23,071 nt of DNA from Desulfuromonadaceae bacterium (lineage in GTDB: Bacteria; Desulfobacterota; Desulfuromonadia; Desulfuromonadales; Geopsychrobacteraceae). Each line of letters opens with the position of its first letter. Position 1 is the stretch's first letter. Below, in pieces: positions 7,938-14,887 of the stretch. Under the pieces are notes generated by a model. The model had not been told where the DNA came from, made no database searches, and saw only the letters and a list, made by a program, of their open reading frames with translations. The position numbers and the translations under genes were made by a program. The stretch spans positions 1 through 23,071 of the forward strand of contig JADGED010000004.1 of NCBI GenBank assembly GCA_016744555.1, given 5' to 3'.

Positions 7938-8920
7938 AGCAGCTTCACCATCACTACAGTAATAAGGAGGTTAACCAGCGAAAACGGAATCAAGTACTTC
8001 CAGCAGAAGTTCATCAACTGATCAAAACGGGTCCGTGGATAAGTCCAACGAATCCAGACCAAGAAGAACATCAAAAAGTAAACTTTAGCGAGGAACCAGA
8101 TTATTCCGGAGTATTCAAAATAAGGCAATGGAATCCCGGAACTACCGCCGAGGAAGAAAACAGTTGCAACACTACAGATAATAAACATGTTGGCATATTC
8201 ACCCAACACGAACAGGCTGAAACTCATGCCGCTGTACTCTGTATGGAAACCTGCTGTCAACTCACTCTCAGCTTCAGGCAAGTCAAACGGGGCACGGTTA
8301 GTCTCTGCCACCATCGACACAATGAAAATCAAGAAAGCGACTGGCTGTATTACGATAAACCAAACTGGACTCTGTGCAGCAGCAATCTCCTTAAGACTAA
8401 AAGAGTTAGTCATGAAGATAATTGCAAGAGCCGAGATAAGCATCGGAATTTCGTAAGCGACATTTTGAGCAACTGAGCGAATGGCACCAAACAAAGAATA
8501 CTTGTTGTTTGAACCCCAGCCACCAATAAGAATTGCCAATACATTAATTGATGCAAAAGCAAGAATCAGCAGATAACCGACATCTAAGTCAAAGCCCTGA
8601 AGCTTGTCACTAAATGGGATTACCAGCAGCGGAACAAATACTGGCGCAAACGCCAATATTGGTGCCAGCATAAACAACGGCTTGTCTGCCTTTAAAGGCA
8701 CTACCAGTTGCTTACCCATCAGCTTTAAACCGTCAACAACTAATTGGTAAAGTCCGTGGGGACCGACTTCCATCGGGCCAGGACGCAACATAATGTGTCC
8801 AGCCAACTTACGCTCAGCGTAACCCATAACTAGCGCATTACCAAACACGATAACTGCACCACATACGGCACAAACGACTATCCGAATTAGCTCCGGAAGT
8901 ATACTGTAAAAGAGTTCCAT
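7934..8920 (-). CDS. nuoH: NADH-quinone oxidoreductase subunit H
   Basis: This is the NuoH/ND1 membrane subunit, 328 residues long with about eight or nine helices, which forms the quinone chamber with NuoB and NuoD. The family signature AETNRAPFDLPEAESEL is at residues 205-221, and the conserved stretch beginning GWGSNNKYSLFGA is at 134-146. GYAERKLAGH near residue 33 contains the ERK motif. The ATG at 8920 lies five bases after the nuoD stop, with AGGTAGGG overlapping that stop as the ribosome binding site. The stop overlaps the nuoI start. The direct nuoD-nuoH junction shows that the NADH-module genes nuoEFG are not inserted here, as they would be in a 14-gene operon. Confidence 0.97.
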   Translation of the reverse strand: MELFYSILPELIRIVVCAVCGAVIVFGNALVMGYAERKLAGHIMLRPGPMEVGPHGLYQLVVDGLKLMGKQLVVPLKADKPLFMLAPILAFAPVFVPLLVIPFSDKLQGFDLDVGYLLILAFASINVLAILIGGWGSNNKYSLFGAIRSVAQNVAYEIPMLISALAIIFMTNSFSLKEIAAAQSPVWFIVIQPVAFLIFIVSMVAETNRAPFDLPEAESELTAGFHTEYSGMSFSLFVLGEYANMFIICSVATVFFLGGSSGIPLPYFEYSGIIWFLAKVYFLMFFLVWIRWTYPRTRFDQLMNFCWKYLIPFSLVNLLITVVMVKLL

Positions 8921-8925
8921 ATACC

Positions 8926-10053
8926 CTACCTGTCAATCTCGGGGATAACCAGATCAAGAGCACCCATTGCCGAAACCACATCCGACAGCAACATCCCCTG
9001 ACACATTTCAGGGATAACACTCAGATTGGAATAAGAAGGCGTTCTCACTTTGAGACGATATGGGACATCTGTTCCATCTGATACAAGATAGTAAGATAGT
9101 TCACCACGTGGAGCCTCAACCGAACTGTTATAGTCACCAGCTGGAATTTTCAACTTCTTCGGTACCTTAGCTGCCATTACTGGCCCTTCAGGCAAACTGT
9201 CCAACGCTTGTTCGATAATTCTCAAACTTTGTTCCATCTCGCGGAAACGCACCAAGAAAGATGCCATGCAGTCACCCTTGGTTTCGGTTGGAACTTCAAA
9301 ATCGAAACGATCATAAATTGAATATGGCTCAGACTTACGCAAATCGTAACCAACACCGGCACCACGCAATAGCGGGCCAGTAATGCCATAACGTGAACAA
9401 ATCTTAGGATCAAGTTCGCCAACATCAATTAAACGCTTTTGCAATATCACGTTACCGTTAACAAGTCCTTCGTACATTGGGAAACGGCTACGCAAACGAT
9501 CAATAAAGGCCCTTGTGCTAGTCACAAACTTGTCGTCGATATCTTTGCTTACGCCACCAACTCGGAAGTAACAATAGGTTAGTCGTGACCCGGTAACATC
9601 TTCAAGAATATCAAGGATGTGCTCACGGTCATCAAAAGCGTACATAATTGGGGTAAAAGCACCAAGATCGAGTAGATAAGCACCATACCAAAGCAAGTGA
9701 CTTTGAATTCGATTTAGCTCGGAAGTAATTACCCGAATATACTCAGCCCGCTCTGGCACTTCTATGCCGGTTGCACGCTCTAGTAATTGGGCAAAGCCAT
9801 GGTTGTAAATCAATGCACCAAGGTAATCCATTCGTGCCGTGTTGGGCATAAATGATTTAGCTGGCTTATGTTCAGCAATTTTTTCGTGGCAGCGATGCCC
9901 ATAGCCAAGAACAGGCAGCAGCTCCATTGCATATTCACCTTCAAGCTCCAACAGTACCCGTAAAACACCGTGAGTACTTGGATGCTGAGGGCCCATATTA
10001 AGAACATAACGATGATGCTTTGGGTCATCCAATATTTCTACATCCATGGCCAT
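8926..10053 (-). CDS. nuoD: NADH-quinone oxidoreductase subunit D
   Basis: This is the 49-kDa-type subunit that forms most of the quinone-binding site, 375 residues and not fused to NuoC. The N-terminal motif GPQHPSTHGVLR is at residues 21-32. His28 and Tyr77 (RMDY) correspond to the quinone head-group ligands His38 and Tyr87 of Thermus Nqo4. The ending DLVIPEIDR is typical of the family. The stretch GYGHRCHEK at 50-58 replaces the more usual GYxHxGxEK. The start codon overlaps the nuoC stop by one base (TGATG). A second ATG two codons further in, at 10047, is possible. Redox-active hydrogenase relatives have nickel-binding CxxC pairs, which are absent here, so this is a quinone-reducing NuoD and not a hydrogenase. 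Confidence 0.97.
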   Translation of the reverse strand: MAMDVEILDDPKHHRYVLNMGPQHPSTHGVLRVLLELEGEYAMELLPVLGYGHRCHEKIAEHKPAKSFMPNTARMDYLGALIYNHGFAQLLERATGIEVPERAEYIRVITSELNRIQSHLLWYGAYLLDLGAFTPIMYAFDDREHILDILEDVTGSRLTYCYFRVGGVSKDIDDKFVTSTRAFIDRLRSRFPMYEGLVNGNVILQKRLIDVGELDPKICSRYGITGPLLRGAGVGYDLRKSEPYSIYDRFDFEVPTETKGDCMASFLVRFREMEQSLRIIEQALDSLPEGPVMAAKVPKKLKIPAGDYNSSVEAPRGELSYYLVSDGTDVPYRLKVRTPSYSNLSVIPEMCQGMLLSDVVSAMGALDLVIPEIDR

Positions 10054-10565
10054 CAGCTTGGCTCCTGACTTTTGGCGGCCGCAGTTTCTACCTTTGGCTC
10101 TGGTTGTTTACGCCGAACGACATCAACATCCTTTAGCGCTGCTTCAGTCTTCAGCAACGGCTTTAGATCGACATCTTCTTCGGCTAGGATAATTGGCTCA
10201 AGATATGGATGGTCGGTGAACACTACACCGTGAAAATCACGGGTCTCACGCTCATGCCAGTTGGCACCTTGATAAATATCAGAAATTGTGGCGATTTCAT
10301 TATTGCTATCGACAAATGCTCGTGCCATAACCCGACAGCGAGTCTCGACATGCGCATATTGGTAGACAACCTCAATTGAGGGGGCAACATGCACTGCCAT
10401 TAAATCAACCAAGTAAAAGCCATTATCTAGCATCATAGTAGCAAAATCACGCACATTACTTTGCTCCAGTGAAACACTGTAATCATAACCAAAAACGGCG
10501 TAATCAACATCTTCAATGGCTTTTGCAAGCTTTTTCCAGCCAGTCTTTACTGCTTTAATATCCAT
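10053..10565 (-). CDS. nuoC: NADH-quinone oxidoreductase subunit C
   Basis: This is the 30-kDa-type peripheral subunit of complex I, 170 residues. The conserved motif ANWHERETRDFHGVVF is at residues 101-116, matching the W.ERE..D..G signature of the family. The last ~35 residues are a charged, Ala/Pro/Lys-rich tail without recognisable domain. It is separate from NuoD, unlike the fused NuoCD of E. coli. The ATG at 10565 lies three bases after the nuoB stop and is preceded by AAGGGAG, which lies inside the nuoB end. The stop overlaps the nuoD start by one base. Confidence 0.95.
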   Translation of the reverse strand: MDIKAVKTGWKKLAKAIEDVDYAVFGYDYSVSLEQSNVRDFATMMLDNGFYLVDLMAVHVAPSIEVVYQYAHVETRCRVMARAFVDSNNEIATISDIYQGANWHERETRDFHGVVFTDHPYLEPIILAEEDVDLKPLLKTEAALKDVDVVRRKQPEPKVETAAAKSQEPS

Positions 10566-10568
10566 AAC

Positions 10569-11162
10569 TTACGCTCCCTTCGGCATTTTGTTCTGCGGGA
10601 ATGGGAAGCGCTTACCAGTAATCTTTTCCTGCAACTGAAGAATACCTTCAATCAGAGCTTCTGGGCGTGGCGGACATCCAGGGATATAAACATCAACCGG
10701 AATCAAGGTATCAACACCAAGCACAACATCATAATTGGCTTCAACTGCAAATGGGCCACCAGCGATAGCACAGTTACCCATTGCTATAACGTAACGTGGT
10801 GCTGGCATTTGCTCATACAGAGTAACAACTGCTGGTGCCATTTTCCGGTTAACAGTACCGGCGACAATCATCAAATCAGACTGTCGTGGTGAGGGACGGA
10901 AAACCTCAGCGCCGTAGCGCGCCAAATCGAAACGAGCCATACCACAGCACATCATTTCAATAGCACAACAGGACAGACCAAATGTTATCGGCCAAAGTGA
11001 GTTAGCACGACACAAATCAAAGATTGCGTCAGTTAACTTCATTTGAACCAAAGGTCCCGCATCCGAGGTCTTTGTTTGCTGCGAAGAAGCGCCATCGTAG
11101 CGCTCAATACACTCCTTAGTATAGGAGTGAACTCTTAGCAGACTTTTCTTCTCTTCGGCCAC
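10569..11162 (-). CDS. nuoB: NADH-quinone oxidoreductase subunit B
   Basis: This subunit carries the terminal [4Fe-4S] cluster N2, which reduces quinone. It is 197 residues long. The four cluster ligands are in place: the adjacent pair Cys65-Cys66 (LSCCAIEMM), Cys131 (GNCAIAGGPF) and Cys163 (PGCPPRPEA). An extra Cys pair at 72-73 is common in NuoB. The start codon is GTG, with AAGGGAG eight bases upstream. It lies inside the 3' end of nuoA, so the two genes overlap by 28 bases. The first ~35 residues are a hydrophilic N-terminal extension. Confidence 0.96.
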   Translation of the reverse strand: MAEEKKSLLRVHSYTKECIERYDGASSQQTKTSDAGPLVQMKLTDAIFDLCRANSLWPITFGLSCCAIEMMCCGMARFDLARYGAEVFRPSPRQSDLMIVAGTVNRKMAPAVVTLYEQMPAPRYVIAMGNCAIAGGPFAVEANYDVVLGVDTLIPVDVYIPGCPPRPEALIEGILQLQEKITGKRFPFPQNKMPKGA

Positions 11163-11527
11163 GTAAATACTCCCTTAACCCAGGCATACACAATTGCCAG
11201 AGACAGAATGCCAACAAAAATAAACAGTTCAGAAATTCCACGTACCGCTGAGACACCATCAAATGCGGTAGCTACTGGAAATAGAAACAATACATCGACA
11301 TCAAATGCTAAAAAGATAAGCGCATATAGATAGTAAGAAATATCAAAACGGATATTCCATGCTGTACCATACGGATCCATACCACACTCGTATGTCTCCA
11401 AGGTTTTACTATACAGCTCACGTGGTGCAAATATTCTGGAAATAATTAGCGGACCAAGGCCACAAACGATTCCCATAACCAGAAGCACCAACACATACAT
11501 ATAGTCGACCAAATACTGTTCGGCCAT
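11135..11527 (-). CDS. nuoA: NADH-quinone oxidoreductase subunit A
   Basis: This is the first gene of the operon. It encodes a 130-residue membrane subunit with three transmembrane helices (about 10-32, 64-86 and 98-118). The conserved loop motif YECGMDP is at residues 46-52, and the next conserved stretch, RFDISYYLYALIFLAFDVD, is at 60-78. The ATG at 11527 has a strong ribosome binding site, TGGAGGTG, about nine bases upstream. The 28-base overlap with nuoB implies coupled translation. No gene precedes it on the same strand for about 380 bases, which fits its place as the promoter-proximal gene. Confidence 0.96.
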   Translation of the reverse strand: MAEQYLVDYMYVLVLLVMGIVCGLGPLIISRIFAPRELYSKTLETYECGMDPYGTAWNIRFDISYYLYALIFLAFDVDVLFLFPVATAFDGVSAVRGISELFIFVGILSLAIVYAWVKGVFTWPKRRKVC

Positions 11528-11654
11528 AACGAATCACACCTCCATAGGAGTGGAAATTTAACTTCCAGAGCAAGGCAGAGCAATGCCTGCTAACCTACAC
11601 TGGAATCAAGTGTGCAAATACACATTTTTTTCGCACTGTAAATAAACCACGTAC

Positions 11655-11683
11655 CTTCTAGCGGAACGACTCTTTATTGTCAA
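11655..11683 (-). promoter_or_regulatory. Probable sigma-70 type promoter of the nuo operon
   Basis: On the minus strand, a perfect -35 box TTGACA (11683-11678) is followed after exactly 17 bases by TAGAAG (11660-11655), a four-of-six match to TATAAT. Transcription would begin near 11648 and leave an untranslated leader of about 120 bases before nuoA. The location directly upstream of the first operon gene supports the call. It rests on consensus matching only. Confidence 0.5.
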
Positions 11684-11835
11684 GATTTTTTATTATAATG
11701 ATTCCAGGACAGAATCAGCATTAGAAGTGTAACTAACTACGATTATAGATTTTTATCTGAATTCCACCGGATAACCGTAGAATTATTTATTCTAATATTT
11801 TGAATACTGTATACAATTTCCCCATCCCAAACCAA

Positions 11836-11870
11836 GGCAAATATTGCCCACCAAAAAGGTAATATTTGCC
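11836..11870. repeat. 10-base inverted repeat downstream of the Y1-like gene
   Basis: GGCAAATATT at 11836-11845 is the exact reverse complement of AATATTTGCC at 11861-11870, around a 15-base spacer. It lies about 40 bases past the stop of the minus-strand Y1-like gene. No T-run follows on either strand, so a simple intrinsic terminator is unlikely. A transcript-end hairpin or a REP-like palindrome are the remaining options. Confidence 0.5.
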
Positions 11871-11911
11871 CTATTCATGCTGCGACAGCAGCACTTAACC
11901 CATTTAAGCAA

Positions 11912-12853
11912 CTAGCGACGGATCTTATTCATCATTTTTCGATATTTGTCGGCGACTTTTTCATCAGTCTTAGCCTTAATCTGCAATCGCCGCACTGATG
12001 AGCTCAATGATGAGACATCACGCCCCAAACGATCCCCCAGAGCAGTCATGGTGGCACAGCCGGTTTCTAGATATAACCAAGCTAAATATGCCCTTGCTTC
12101 TGAATGGTAGCGGTTCTTTCCCGGAGCGGCCAACTCTTCTTCACTCAATTTATAGCGCTCCAACACAATACGTAAGACTTTCTCTGGATCAACCTTGGGT
12201 TGATATTTTTGCCGCGACAACTTCATGACTCCACGTACATATTCTTCTTCACCCAATATGCGAGGGTCTCGATCACCACCGCGACTAAAATCTACCTGCG
12301 GGGCAAAGGTTGAGCCTTCGTTCACGTAAGCATGGAAACGCATCAACGCCTTAATCCCGGTCTCCTCAATTTGCATTAAAGTAGTCTCTGTTGTTAACCA
12401 CAACACAACCTCTCTACCGCAATAAGCGAGATGGCTACTCCATTTGTAGCGCATGGCTCCACTTTCAATTTCGCTACGAACCGGGGCCAAATGCACTTCG
12501 CGCACTAACTTTAGCAGGTACTCTTCAGGGCTAATCAAAATAGCTTTGTAACGTCCCTGAAACAAATGACCTGACCGCTTATGCCAATCATTAAACCAAC
12601 GCGTATAACGGAAGCCTAGTTGCTGCATTATCCGCGACAGCGGGACTTCATCTACCTCTATAACTAAACGTACATGATCGTTAAGCAAACAATATGCGTG
12701 AACCTTATGGCCAAACTTCTCTATCCCCTCCTGAATCAACAACAGAAACCTTGTGCGGTCAGTAGCATCGAGAAATACAGGTTGATTACCGTTACCATGT
12801 AAAGTCACATGATAAACGGCACCAGGAAAATGGAGACGTGGTTTACGAGCCAT
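11912..12853 (-). CDS. Y1-transposase-like (RAYT-type) protein with DnaA-like C-terminal domain, catalytic motifs degenerate
   Basis: This 313-residue protein has an N-terminal fold of the REP-associated Y1 transposase family. GAVYHVTLHGNGNQPVF starts at residue 11, the usual HUH position reads LNDHVRLVIE (60-62), and RSGHLFQGRYKAIL starts at residue 93. Active relatives have HYH and a YxxxNPVRAG motif. Here the second His is Arg62, the catalytic Tyr position is Glu119 (LVREVHLAPVR), and the Asn is Ala123. Residues ~200-290 resemble the DNA-binding C-terminal domain of DnaA, with ALGDRLGRDVSSLSSSVRRL at 271-290. By inference it binds DNA but may no longer cut it, which suggests domestication. 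The ATG at 12853 has an AAGGA site. It is transcribed alone and away from the phosphate genes. Confidence 0.85.
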   Translation of the reverse strand: MARKPRLHFPGAVYHVTLHGNGNQPVFLDATDRTRFLLLIQEGIEKFGHKVHAYCLLNDHVRLVIEVDEVPLSRIMQQLGFRYTRWFNDWHKRSGHLFQGRYKAILISPEEYLLKLVREVHLAPVRSEIESGAMRYKWSSHLAYCGREVVLWLTTETTLMQIEETGIKALMRFHAYVNEGSTFAPQVDFSRGGDRDPRILGEEEYVRGVMKLSRQKYQPKVDPEKVLRIVLERYKLSEEELAAPGKNRYHSEARAYLAWLYLETGCATMTALGDRLGRDVSSLSSSVRRLQIKAKTDEKVADKYRKMMNKIRR

Positions 12854-13061
12854 AAACTTTATCCTTATTGGGAAGAGAGCGTAATTCTAATAAGTATTGC
12901 AAGCCTGCCCCTATTGATTTCCGAGGATAACAGAAATGATCTTTATTTCAACCTGATTCCACAACTTTTTAAAAAAATAACCACTACCTGAATTTCAATG
13001 TTATATTTAATCCTGTGTAATTTAAAATCCCTACCCTGCTATCAGCAAAAAAGAGGTCCAT

Positions 13062-13715
13062 ATGGCATTTATCAGCATATTTAAAAACCGAACTGGGATT
13101 GAAAATGAAATTGACCGCTTCCTAAACATCTCCAGCGAATCGGGATTAATTTTTTCGCAAGGGGTGGATGCATACCTCCTTGATAGAATCGATGCATTTG
13201 AAGGCCACCTAAACCATATCGTTGAGACTGAAAAGGAGGCCGATGTACTGCGGCGTTCAATAGAGGATCTTCTCTATCGCAAAACACTGATACCAGAATC
13301 ACGCGGTGACGTACTTGAACTAATAGAGCGAATGGATGTTTTGCTCGGCCGGTTTAAAGGGGTAATGTTTCGGATCGAAATAGAGCGCCCTACCATCGCC
13401 GCTAAATTCCATGACGACCTGAAAATTCTAGTTAATTGTGTTATCCAAGCAGTAGAAGCAACTACGTTGTCTATTCGGGCTTACTTCAAAGATATTTCCC
13501 AAGCGACAGACCATATCCATAAGGTCGCCTTCTGGGAAACAGAAGCGGATAAAGCTGCTACTTGCCTGCAAAAATCAATTTTTGGATCGATTGATTTAGG
13601 CCTAGATGCAAAAATGCAATTGCGTGACCTCGCCAGAAGTATCGATAAGATTGCAGATCAAGCCGAAGACCTAGCTGACAGTCTTGCTATCTATGTTATC
13701 AAGCGCTCCCTCTAG
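13062..13715 (+). CDS. DUF47 / PhoU-like phosphate transport accessory protein
   Basis: This soluble, mostly helical protein of 217 residues belongs to the DUF47 family, which is related to PhoU and thought to control PiT permeases. Visible features are an N-terminal F-K-N-R segment, long amphipathic helices rich in Glu and Ile, and conserved acidic stretches such as ETEKEADVLRR (about 50-60) and WETEADKAA near 159-167. A DLARSIDKIADQAEDLADSL region near the C-terminus carries the metal-binding-like D.AD..ED pattern of the PhoU family. The ATG at 13062 follows AAGAGGT. The PiT gene begins two bases after its stop, so the two form an operon and probably act together in phosphate uptake. No Pho box was recognised upstream. 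Confidence 0.88.
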   Translation: MAFISIFKNRTGIENEIDRFLNISSESGLIFSQGVDAYLLDRIDAFEGHLNHIVETEKEADVLRRSIEDLLYRKTLIPESRGDVLELIERMDVLLGRFKGVMFRIEIERPTIAAKFHDDLKILVNCVIQAVEATTLSIRAYFKDISQATDHIHKVAFWETEADKAATCLQKSIFGSIDLGLDAKMQLRDLARSIDKIADQAEDLADSLAIYVIKRSL

Positions 13716-13717
13716 CC

Positions 13718-14764
13718 ATGTTTTTCCTTTTTCTTTCAAGCGGCATGTTTTTAGGCTGGTCACTTGGGGCCAATGATGCCTCCAATGTATTTGGCACTGC
13801 GGTCGGCACACGCATGGTTAAATTCCGCACTGCAGCATTAACCTGCTGCGTGTTCGTAATTCTTGGCGCAGTAATTAGTGGCTCAGGAGCATCTCACACG
13901 CTCGGCAAGCTTGGTGCGGTAAATGCTATTGCTGGAGCATTTGTCGTCGCTTTTGCGGCAGCAAGCAGTGTCTACTTAATGACATTAGCTCGCTACCCAG
14001 TATCCACCTCACAGGCGATTGTCGGTGCTATTATTGGTTGGAACCTGTTTTCTGGCTCACCTACCGACAGCAATGCTTTATCTAAAATCGTCTTAACCTG
14101 GATTGCTTGTCCAATTTTGGCGGCTATTATAGCGGTAATATCTTACAAGCTTGTCACCATATTCATTCTGAAATTTAAGATCCACCTCTTCAAGCTAGAT
14201 GAACTAACTCGCTATGGGCTAATAATTATTGGAGCATTCGGGGCCTTTGCCTTAGGAGCTAACAACATTGCCAATGTGGTCGGAGTGTTTCTTCCTGTTT
14301 CACCGTTTACTGACATAAAAATTATTGGCCCTTTTTGCTTTAGTTCGGCACAACAACTTTTTCTACTAGGCAGCATTGCAATTTCAGTCGGGATTATCAC
14401 TTATTCAAAACATGTCATGAATACCGTCGGCAATGGAATCTTTCAACTATCTCCAGTAATGGCATTGGTTGCAGTTTGGGCGCATTCAGTAGTCTTGTTT
14501 CTATTTGCTTCACAACATTTAGAGCAATTACTACTCAACCTTGGACTACCAACAATACCGCTGGTTCCGGTTTCAAGTTCACAGGCAATTGTTGGTGCAG
14601 TGGTAGGGATGGGACTTTTAAAGGGAAGACACAATATTCAATGGCGAATTGTCGGTGGCATTGCGGGCAGCTGGATAACCACTCCCATATTTGCCTGCCT
14701 GATTAGTTTTATCAGTTTGTACGTTATCCAGAACGTTTTTCAACTTACAGTCTTTTTACCTTAA
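13718..14764 (+). CDS. PiT-family inorganic phosphate transporter
   Basis: This 348-residue inner-membrane permease has about ten helices. It has the duplicated signature of the PiT family: GANDASNVFGTAVG at residues 17-30 and GANNIANVVG at 180-189. Each half also has a PVSTSQAIVGA-type motif (94-104 and again near 285-294). These repeats form the phosphate/cation site of the family. It is shorter than E. coli PitA (~500 residues) and lacks a long central loop, as is usual for PiT proteins paired with DUF47. Translation is coupled to the preceding gene by a two-base gap. Transport is expected to be driven by cation or proton symport of metal phosphate or phosphate. Its 3' end is followed ten bases later by the palindromic heptamer array. 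Confidence 0.93.
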   Translation: MFFLFLSSGMFLGWSLGANDASNVFGTAVGTRMVKFRTAALTCCVFVILGAVISGSGASHTLGKLGAVNAIAGAFVVAFAAASSVYLMTLARYPVSTSQAIVGAIIGWNLFSGSPTDSNALSKIVLTWIACPILAAIIAVISYKLVTIFILKFKIHLFKLDELTRYGLIIIGAFGAFALGANNIANVVGVFLPVSPFTDIKIIGPFCFSSAQQLFLLGSIAISVGIITYSKHVMNTVGNGIFQLSPVMALVAVWAHSVVLFLFASQHLEQLLLNLGLPTIPLVPVSSSQAIVGAVVGMGLLKGRHNIQWRIVGGIAGSWITTPIFACLISFISLYVIQNVFQLTVFLP

Positions 14765-14773
14765 AGATAGGCT

Positions 14774-14884
14774 CAAGGAACAAGGAACAAGGACAAAGGA
14801 CAAAGGTTCAAGGTAAACCCTGAACCCTGAACCTTGAACCTTGAACCTTGAACCTTGAACCTTGTTCCTTGTTCCTTGTTCCTT
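14774..14884. repeat. Palindromic array of 7-base tandem repeats between convergent genes
   Basis: The left arm (14774-14814) is made of CAAGGAA-type units: two CAAGGAA, then CAAGGA, CAAAGGA, CAAAGGT and TCAAGGT. After a short AAA spacer, the right arm (14818-14884) is 2x CCCTGAA, 4x CCTTGAA, 3x CCTTGTT and a partial CCTT. The right arm is largely the reverse complement of the left, so a transcript from either side can fold into a long imperfect hairpin. It sits in the gap between the PiT stop and the rng stop and could end both convergent transcripts. Unit differences suggest slippage and expansion. Confidence 0.92.
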
Positions 14885-14887
14885 AAA

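Larger units (their letters stand above)
11528..11911. other. Intergenic region between nuoA and the Y1-transposase-like gene
   Basis: This AT-rich gap of 384 bases has no convincing reading frame. It contains the nuoA ribosome binding site, the proposed nuo promoter, and a small AT-rich inverted repeat (TAGAAT/ATTCTA, arms 11778-11783 and 11789-11794). It also holds the longer inverted repeat at 11836-11870, listed separately. Nothing else was recognised. Confidence 0.6.

Noticed and set aside
11677..11699. Plus-strand TTGTCA and TATAAT upstream of nothing obvious
   Set aside because: The two boxes are only 11 bases apart, far from the ~17 expected, and no plus-strand gene follows. The same bases read on the minus strand give the better nuo promoter.
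12854..13061. Promoter or Pho box for the DUF47-PiT pair
   Set aside because: TTGATT at 12914 has no acceptable -10 at 17 bases, and no Pho-box-like direct repeats were seen. The region must hold a promoter, but I cannot place it.
14774..14884. Possible CRISPR array
   Set aside because: The units are 7 bases long with no spacers and form a palindrome, so it is a microsatellite-like array.
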